Below are positions 33,426-38,250 of a stretch of 38,250 nt of DNA, one piece after another. This stretch comes from JAGBWK01 sp964544595 (GTDB taxonomy: Bacteria > Bacteroidota > Bacteroidia > Bacteroidales > Muribaculaceae), in assembly GCA_964544595.1 (NCBI GenBank), contig CAZJBM010000025.1:1-38250 (forward strand). The letters run 5' to 3'. The notes below the pieces were generated by a model, which worked only from the letters and a program-made list of their open reading frames with translations, was not told the origin of the DNA and did no database searches. Both the position numbers and the translations under genes were made by a program. Position 1 is the stretch's first letter. Every line of letters begins with the position of its first letter.

Positions 33426-35780
33426 CTATTTGCGCCGTTTGCGCGTCATGCCGTGGCGTTCGTTTCCCGAGGCTAATTTGCCCCCCTTTTTCTTATGGGA
33501 GCCCTTGGTGTGCCCCCCTTTCTTGTTGTGCGACGAGTGTTTGGGCTTCCCGGCGGGGTTTGAGCGGCTACCCTTGTTGGCTGCGGTGTTGCTTACGGCC
33601 TGGGCAAATGTCACCTTCTCCCCCATCATGTCGGCGTCGCTCGGGGTGCCCGGCTCCACCAACACGAAGTCGAGCTGCTTCTTGTCGAGGTCGGCGCGCG
33701 CCACTTTTACTGTCACCTTGTCGCCGAGGCGATAGCGGTGGTTGTGTCGGCGGCCTACGAGGGCATAGTTGCGCTCGTCGAGGTCGTAGTAGTCGTCGGC
33801 AAGGTCGCGGATAGGCACTAACCCTTCGCATTTGTTCTCGTCAAGTTCCACGTAGAGGCCCCATTCGGTGACACCCGAAATCACGCCGTCGTACACCTCG
33901 CCTAAATGATCGCCCATATACTCCACTTGCTTATACTTTATCGAAGAGCGCTCGGCGTTGGCCGCGAGCTGCTCCATGTCCGACGAGTGCTTGCAAGCCT
34001 CCTTCAGCTTCTCCAGATTCACGCTGCGCCCCCCTTTGAGGTACTTCTCCAGCAGGCGATGCACCATCATGTCGGGATAGCGGCGTATCGGCGATGTGAA
34101 GTGGGTATAGTAGTCAAATCCTAAGCCGTAGTGGCCTATGTTGTCGGTGTCGTAAATAGCCTTGGCCATTGAGCGAATGGCGAGCGTCGACAGGAAATTC
34201 TCTTCGGGCCGGCCTTTCACCTCGGCGAGCATCTTGTTGAGCGACTTGTTGACCACTTGGGCCGACCCCTCGTGCTTGATATTGTAGCCGAAGGTCTTGG
34301 ATATGGTCGCCAAGTCCGACAGTTTGCCGGGGTCAGGCATATCGTGCACGCGGTAGACAAATGCCTTCGCCTTGTTCTTGCCGCTGACTTTCCCTATCGC
34401 TTCAGCCACTTTGCGGTTGGCCAGGAGCATGAACTCCTCGATAAGCTTGTTGGCGTCTTTCGACTCCTTGAAATATACGCTTACGGGGTGCCCCTCCTCG
34501 TCGATGTCAAATCTTACCTCCATGCGGTCAAACTCTACCGAGCCGTTCTGGTAGCGGTCTTCGCGCAGCTTCTTGGCGAATCGGTCGAGCGTCAGTATCT
34601 CCTCGGCGAGGTCGCCCTTGCCGGTTTCGATCACTTCCTGCGCTTCCTCATAGGTGAAGCGGCGGTTTGATCTGATTACCGTGCGGCATATCTTGCTGTC
34701 AAGTATCTTGCCGCTGTCAGAGATTTTGAATATCACTGAGAATGTAAGCTTATCCTCGTCGGGGCGAAGCGAGCAGATGCCGTTCGACAAATGCTCAGGA
34801 AGCATCGGCACCACGCGGTCGACGAGATAAACCGACGTCGCGCGCTGCTGCGCCTCCTTGTCGATAATCGTGTCGGGGTGCACGTAGTGGGTGACGTCGG
34901 CGATATGAACGCCCACCTCCCAGTTGCCGTCGTCGAGCTTGCGTATCGAGAGAGCGTCGTCGAAGTCTTTCGCGTCCTTCGGGTCGATCGTGAAGGTGGT
35001 CACTCCGCGCATATCCACGCGCTTCGCTACCTCCTCATCCGTGATTCCGGCCTGTATTCGGTTGGCGGCGCGCTCTACTGTCTGCGGATATTTATATGGC
35101 AGGCCATATTCGGCCATGATAGCGTTGATTTCAGCGTTGTTCTCCCCCTTCTTGCCCAGTATGTCTACTACCTCTCCTGTGGGGTTCTGCTCTTTTTCGG
35201 GCCAGTCGGTGATGCGCACCACTGCCATTTGCCCCGTCTTGCCCCCTTTGAGCTTGTCGAGGGGTATATATATATCGGTTGCGAGAAACTTCGAGTCGGT
35301 CAGCAGGGCGGCGTAGTTTTTCGTTACCTTCAGCGTGCCTATGAAATTCTGAGGTTTTCGTTCCAGGATTTCAACCACCTCGGCCTCAGGCTCCGAGCCG
35401 CGACGGCGCGCCGCGATGTTCACGCTTACGCGGTCGCCGTTAAGGGCGTGCATCGAGTTGCGCTCCGCTACGAATATCGCTTCGTTGTCGTCGTCGATTA
35501 TCACCGAATTCTTACCGTTGGAGCGGCGCACGAATGTGCCGACGGCGCTGTTGCCGCGCGAAGGCAGCTTATACACCCCCGGCGACACTTCGATAATATC
35601 TCCGTCGAAGGCCATCTCGGCCAGCTTCAGCGCGACGGCGCGCTGATTTATTGGCGCCCCGGATCCGATTCCCGACGATACTTGGCGGTAATTGAAGGTC
35701 TTGGTGCCCTGTTCTTTGACGTATTGCTCCACCTGTGCGCGAAGCTTTGCGGCGTTTTTATTTGTGGTTGAACGTACCAT
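33426..35780 (-). CDS. rnr: Ribonuclease R
   Basis: 784 aa, a processive 3'-5' exoribonuclease that degrades structured RNA. N-terminal wHTH/cold-shock domains (about 1-230) precede the RNB catalytic domain (about 255-590), whose four metal-binding aspartates are D266, D272, D274 and D275 in TIDPKDAKDFDDAL. HFTSPIRRYPDMMVHRLL lies near its end. An S1 domain (about 635-725; EVYDGVISGVTEWGLYVEL) follows, then a basic Lys/His/Gly-rich tail. Length and order match RNase R rather than RNase II. Cytoplasmic. It is followed by ugd 58 bp downstream; gyrB lies upstream behind a terminator. Confidence 0.95.
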   Translation of the reverse strand: MVRSTTNKNAAKLRAQVEQYVKEQGTKTFNYRQVSSGIGSGAPINQRAVALKLAEMAFDGDIIEVSPGVYKLPSRGNSAVGTFVRRSNGKNSVIIDDDNEAIFVAERNSMHALNGDRVSVNIAARRRGSEPEAEVVEILERKPQNFIGTLKVTKNYAALLTDSKFLATDIYIPLDKLKGGKTGQMAVVRITDWPEKEQNPTGEVVDILGKKGENNAEINAIMAEYGLPYKYPQTVERAANRIQAGITDEEVAKRVDMRGVTTFTIDPKDAKDFDDALSIRKLDDGNWEVGVHIADVTHYVHPDTIIDKEAQQRATSVYLVDRVVPMLPEHLSNGICSLRPDEDKLTFSVIFKISDSGKILDSKICRTVIRSNRRFTYEEAQEVIETGKGDLAEEILTLDRFAKKLREDRYQNGSVEFDRMEVRFDIDEEGHPVSVYFKESKDANKLIEEFMLLANRKVAEAIGKVSGKNKAKAFVYRVHDMPDPGKLSDLATISKTFGYNIKHEGSAQVVNKSLNKMLAEVKGRPEENFLSTLAIRSMAKAIYDTDNIGHYGLGFDYYTHFTSPIRRYPDMMVHRLLEKYLKGGRSVNLEKLKEACKHSSDMEQLAANAERSSIKYKQVEYMGDHLGEVYDGVISGVTEWGLYVELDENKCEGLVPIRDLADDYYDLDERNYALVGRRHNHRYRLGDKVTVKVARADLDKKQLDFVLVEPGTPSDADMMGEKVTFAQAVSNTAANKGSRSNPAGKPKHSSHNKKGGHTKGSHKKKGGKLASGNERHGMTRKRRK

Positions 35781-35966
35781 AGTCTATCTGTTTTTATCTT
35801 GCGGTGTCGCCGGTTGCGGCGCCCTCTCGAGGCTTTCCGGTCCGGGCTGTGCAACCGATGATCGTTAGCTGAAACGGAATTCATGTTCTCGCGCGCTCTG
35901 CCTGAGTCGGCTTTACCGCGCTTGGTGTCGATGCCGGTCACTCGCCCGGTCGATACCTATTTTTAT

Positions 35967-36013
35967 AAAAACGCCCGCGGGCATGAAATCGTTTATGCGG
36001 CGGGCGTTTTTTT
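35967..36013. terminator. Intrinsic terminator of gyrB, likely bidirectional
   Basis: AAAAACGCCCGC (35967-35978) pairs with GCGGGCG plus a T-run (36000-36013), with an inner GCAT/ATGC pairing. On the minus strand it follows the gyrB stop by about 40 bases and ends in a U-run; it could also act on the plus strand. The rest of 35781-35966 shows no gene or clear promoter. Confidence 0.85.
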
Positions 36014-36053
36014 ATTGTCGATTACCGCTCTCGGCCCCGGGCCGGAGGGGATA

Positions 36054-37991
36054 TTAGGCGTCGATATTGGCGTAGGTAGCGTTAGCCTCGATAAACTCGC
36101 GACGCTGCGCTACGTCCTCGCCCATGAGCATTGAGAACACGCGGTCGGCCGCTGCGGCGTCGTTGATAGTCACCTGTTTGAGCAGACGGTGCGCCGGGTC
36201 CATGGTAGTGTCGCGCAGCTCTGTTGCCGACATCTCGCCGAGACCTTTGAAACGCGACACCTTCACGTTGCTGCCCGGATTGGCGTCGAGACACTTCTGC
36301 AGCTGAGCCTCGGTCCAGCAGTATTCAAGCACCTTGTTGCCGCGCGATATTTTGTAAAGCGGCGGAGTTGCCAGGTAAAGGTAACCTTGCTCGATTATCG
36401 GGCGCATACGGCGGAAGAAGAAGGTCATCAGCAGCGTGGCGATATGGGCGCCGTCGACGTCGGCATCGGTCATGATTATCACCTTGTGGTAGGCGAGCTT
36501 CGACAGATTGGCCTCCTTCGGGTCTTCCTCAGTGCCGATCGTGACGCGCAGCGCGCGAAACATATTGGTGATCTCCTCGCTCTCAAATACCTTATGGTCC
36601 ATCGCTTTCTCCACGTTCAGGATTTTGCCTCGCAGCGGAAGTATCGCCTGAAACTTGCGGTCGCGGCCCGACTTGGCGGTGCCCCCTGCCGAGTCACCCT
36701 CGACTATGAAGAGCTCGCAGTCCTCAGCCGTGCGGCTCTGGCAGTCAGCCAGCTTGCCGGGGAGGCCGCCCGAGTAGAGGGGCGACTTGCGCTGTATCTT
36801 CACTCGCGCGTTGTATGCCGCGTGGCGCGCCTGCGCCGCCACGATGATTTTGTCCACGATCACGCGGGCCTGCTTCGGGTGCTCTTCGAGATAGTTGCGA
36901 AGCGTCTCGCTGACTGCCGTCTGCACCGCGCCTATCACCTCGCTATTGCCGAGCTTCGTTTTGGTCTGGCCCTCAAACTGAGGCTCCATCACCTTCACCG
37001 AAACCACTGCCGTAAGGCCCTCGCGGAAGTCCTCAGCCGAGATTTCTACCTTGCATTTCTCGAGGAGCTTGTTGTCCTCGGCATATTTCTTAAGCGTAGA
37101 TGTCAGGCCGCGGCGGAAACCCGTCAGGTGCGTGCCCCCCTCTATCGTGTTGATATTGTTGACGAATGAATATACGTTTTCGTTGTAAGTCGAGTTATAG
37201 GTCAGCGCCACTTCCACAGGTATTCCCTGGCGCTCGGTCGAGAGGTCGATCACGTCGTTGATCAGCGACTCCTTGTTGTGGTCGATATACTGCACGAACT
37301 CCCTGAGGCCCGTCTCCGAGTAGAATTCCTCGCGGCGGGGATTGCCCTGCTCGTCGAGCTCGCGCTCGTCGGTCAGGCTCAGGTGTATGCCGGCGTTAAG
37401 GAATGCCAGGTCGCGAAGGCGGTTGGCCAGTGTGTTGTAGTCATAGACTGTCACGGTGAAGATCGAGTCGTCGGGCCGGAATGTCACCGATGTGCCGGTC
37501 GTGTCGCTCTCGCCTATCACCATAAGCTCGGTGGTAGGCTTGCCGCACGAATACTCCTGGGCGTAAATCTTGCCGTCGCGGCGCACCTCAGCGCGGAGAT
37601 AAGTCGACAGGGCGTTGACACACGACACGCCGACGCCGTGCAGACCGCCAGACACCTTGTACGACCCCTTGTCAAATTTGCCGCCCGCGTGAAGCACCGT
37701 CAACACCACCTCAAGAGCGCTCTTATGCTCCTTCTCGTGCATGTCGACAGGGATGCCGCGGCCGTTGTCTATCACCGTTATCGAGTTGTCTTTGCGTATA
37801 ATCACCTGGATGTCACTCGCGTAGCCAGCGAGTGCCTCATCGATCGAGTTGTCGACCACCTCATATACCAGGTGGTGCAAACCCTTGAAGCTGATGTCGC
37901 CGATGTACATCGCCGGGCGTTTCCTTACTGCTTCCAGGCCTTCGAGGACCTGGATATTACTCGCACTGTATTCTTCTTCTTTTTCTGCCAT
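36054..37991 (-). CDS. gyrB: DNA gyrase subunit B
   Basis: 645 aa, the ATPase subunit of gyrase. The GHKL ATPase has EVVDNSIDEALAG (Glu44, Asn48), DNGRGIPVD (75-83) and GGLHGVGVSCVNAL. The transducer domain follows, then TOPRIM with EGDSAGGTAKSGRDRKFQAILPLRGKILNVEKA near residue 430 and DADVDGAHI near 505. The C-terminus has YLYLATPPLYKI and RFKGLGEM. The length is that of the short GyrB type without the large insertion seen in Proteobacteria. LEAVRKRPAMYIGD and AARDxT-like segments favour GyrB over ParE. A consensus promoter lies upstream, and the gene stands alone with its own terminator. Confidence 0.93.
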   Translation of the reverse strand: MAEKEEEYSASNIQVLEGLEAVRKRPAMYIGDISFKGLHHLVYEVVDNSIDEALAGYASDIQVIIRKDNSITVIDNGRGIPVDMHEKEHKSALEVVLTVLHAGGKFDKGSYKVSGGLHGVGVSCVNALSTYLRAEVRRDGKIYAQEYSCGKPTTELMVIGESDTTGTSVTFRPDDSIFTVTVYDYNTLANRLRDLAFLNAGIHLSLTDERELDEQGNPRREEFYSETGLREFVQYIDHNKESLINDVIDLSTERQGIPVEVALTYNSTYNENVYSFVNNINTIEGGTHLTGFRRGLTSTLKKYAEDNKLLEKCKVEISAEDFREGLTAVVSVKVMEPQFEGQTKTKLGNSEVIGAVQTAVSETLRNYLEEHPKQARVIVDKIIVAAQARHAAYNARVKIQRKSPLYSGGLPGKLADCQSRTAEDCELFIVEGDSAGGTAKSGRDRKFQAILPLRGKILNVEKAMDHKVFESEEITNMFRALRVTIGTEEDPKEANLSKLAYHKVIIMTDADVDGAHIATLLMTFFFRRMRPIIEQGYLYLATPPLYKISRGNKVLEYCWTEAQLQKCLDANPGSNVKVSRFKGLGEMSATELRDTTMDPAHRLLKQVTINDAAAADRVFSMLMGEDVAQRREFIEANATYANIDA

Positions 37992-38102
37992 TTTCGGTTG
38001 TAGTTATTCGGGATGAGGGAGTCCCAACTATTGAAAACACATTCGCGCCTGCTTTCCCGGCCATTGATTATCAAGCAATTGCCATTAGCGCAAATTCACC
38101 CA

Positions 38103-38133
38103 CAAATTTACGAATTTTTCTCCGATTTCCAAA
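38103..38133 (-). promoter_or_regulatory. Promoter of gyrB
   Basis: On the minus strand TTTG (38130-38133), 19 bases and TAAATTTG (38103-38110) match the Bacteroidota consensus exactly. The leader would be about 105 nt. Bases 38134-38250 hold no other recognisable feature apart from a possible element end at the very edge. Confidence 0.8.
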
Positions 38134-38250
38134 ATAAAATCCCCCCGCCCCTCAAAAAAATCGCCGCCCCGAAACAACCTCGCTCCGTGATTATTAGAGC
38201 CTGTACCATAAAATCTGTTAAAGCTGAGGCGGTCAGCCATTGAGCAGAGT

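Overview
The window looks like chromosomal DNA of a Bacteroidales bacterium, most probably Muribaculaceae (S24-7 group). Reasons: a tamB plus lipoprotein-type tamL pair, a BioB/Ugd/RNase R/GyrB/ParC complement of Bacteroidota type, many promoters of the Bacteroidota form TTTG-N19-21-TAnnTTTG, weak Shine-Dalgarno sequences, and secreted proteins with the YY-LQG tail common in this order. Most of the window is moderately GC-rich; two stretches (about 850-3700 and 22100-25400) are clearly richer in AT and carry the accessory genes.

Layout. Bases 1-850 hold a tandem array of about 190-bp composite units, each with three different palindromes. Then come a leucine-rich-repeat lipoprotein (848-1959, minus, frameshifted in its signal peptide), another repeat unit, a secreted protein resembling an orphan C25-protease propeptide, a small membrane PH-domain protein, and a Crp/Fnr regulator convergent with an SGNH hydrolase that is switched off by a (TA)n tract. 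From 5744 runs the envelope operon tamB-tamL followed by a membrane-spanning TPR/LuxR-HTH regulator. Next is an outer-membrane beta-barrel gene with a long structured leader and an in-frame stop. A serine-acetyltransferase-like gene and a cysteine desulfidase gene diverge from 17553-17665. More of the repeat family, in inverse orientation, follows at 19000-19270.

From 19290 most genes lie on the minus strand: parC, then an AT-rich accessory island (rhuM pseudogene, a 47-aa ORF, an AlbA/Schlafen-type ATP-binding protein), then a nitroreductase. A CDF metal exporter and ygbA are on the plus strand. A tRNA-Ser(GCT) has a duplicated 3' end and terminator. The right third is core metabolism and information processing: an M16 peptidase, bioB, rnr-ugd (likely one operon) and gyrB.

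The main theme for a second look is genes held out of frame by simple repeats or homopolymers (SGNH hydrolase, LRR lipoprotein, rhuM), while the long housekeeping genes are intact. This fits phase variation or decay of surface and defence genes, but assembly indels must be excluded. Other points are the composite palindrome array, the nested hairpin leader before the beta-barrel gene, and the tRNA-derived repeat. No complete insertion sequence, CRISPR array or prophage was seen.
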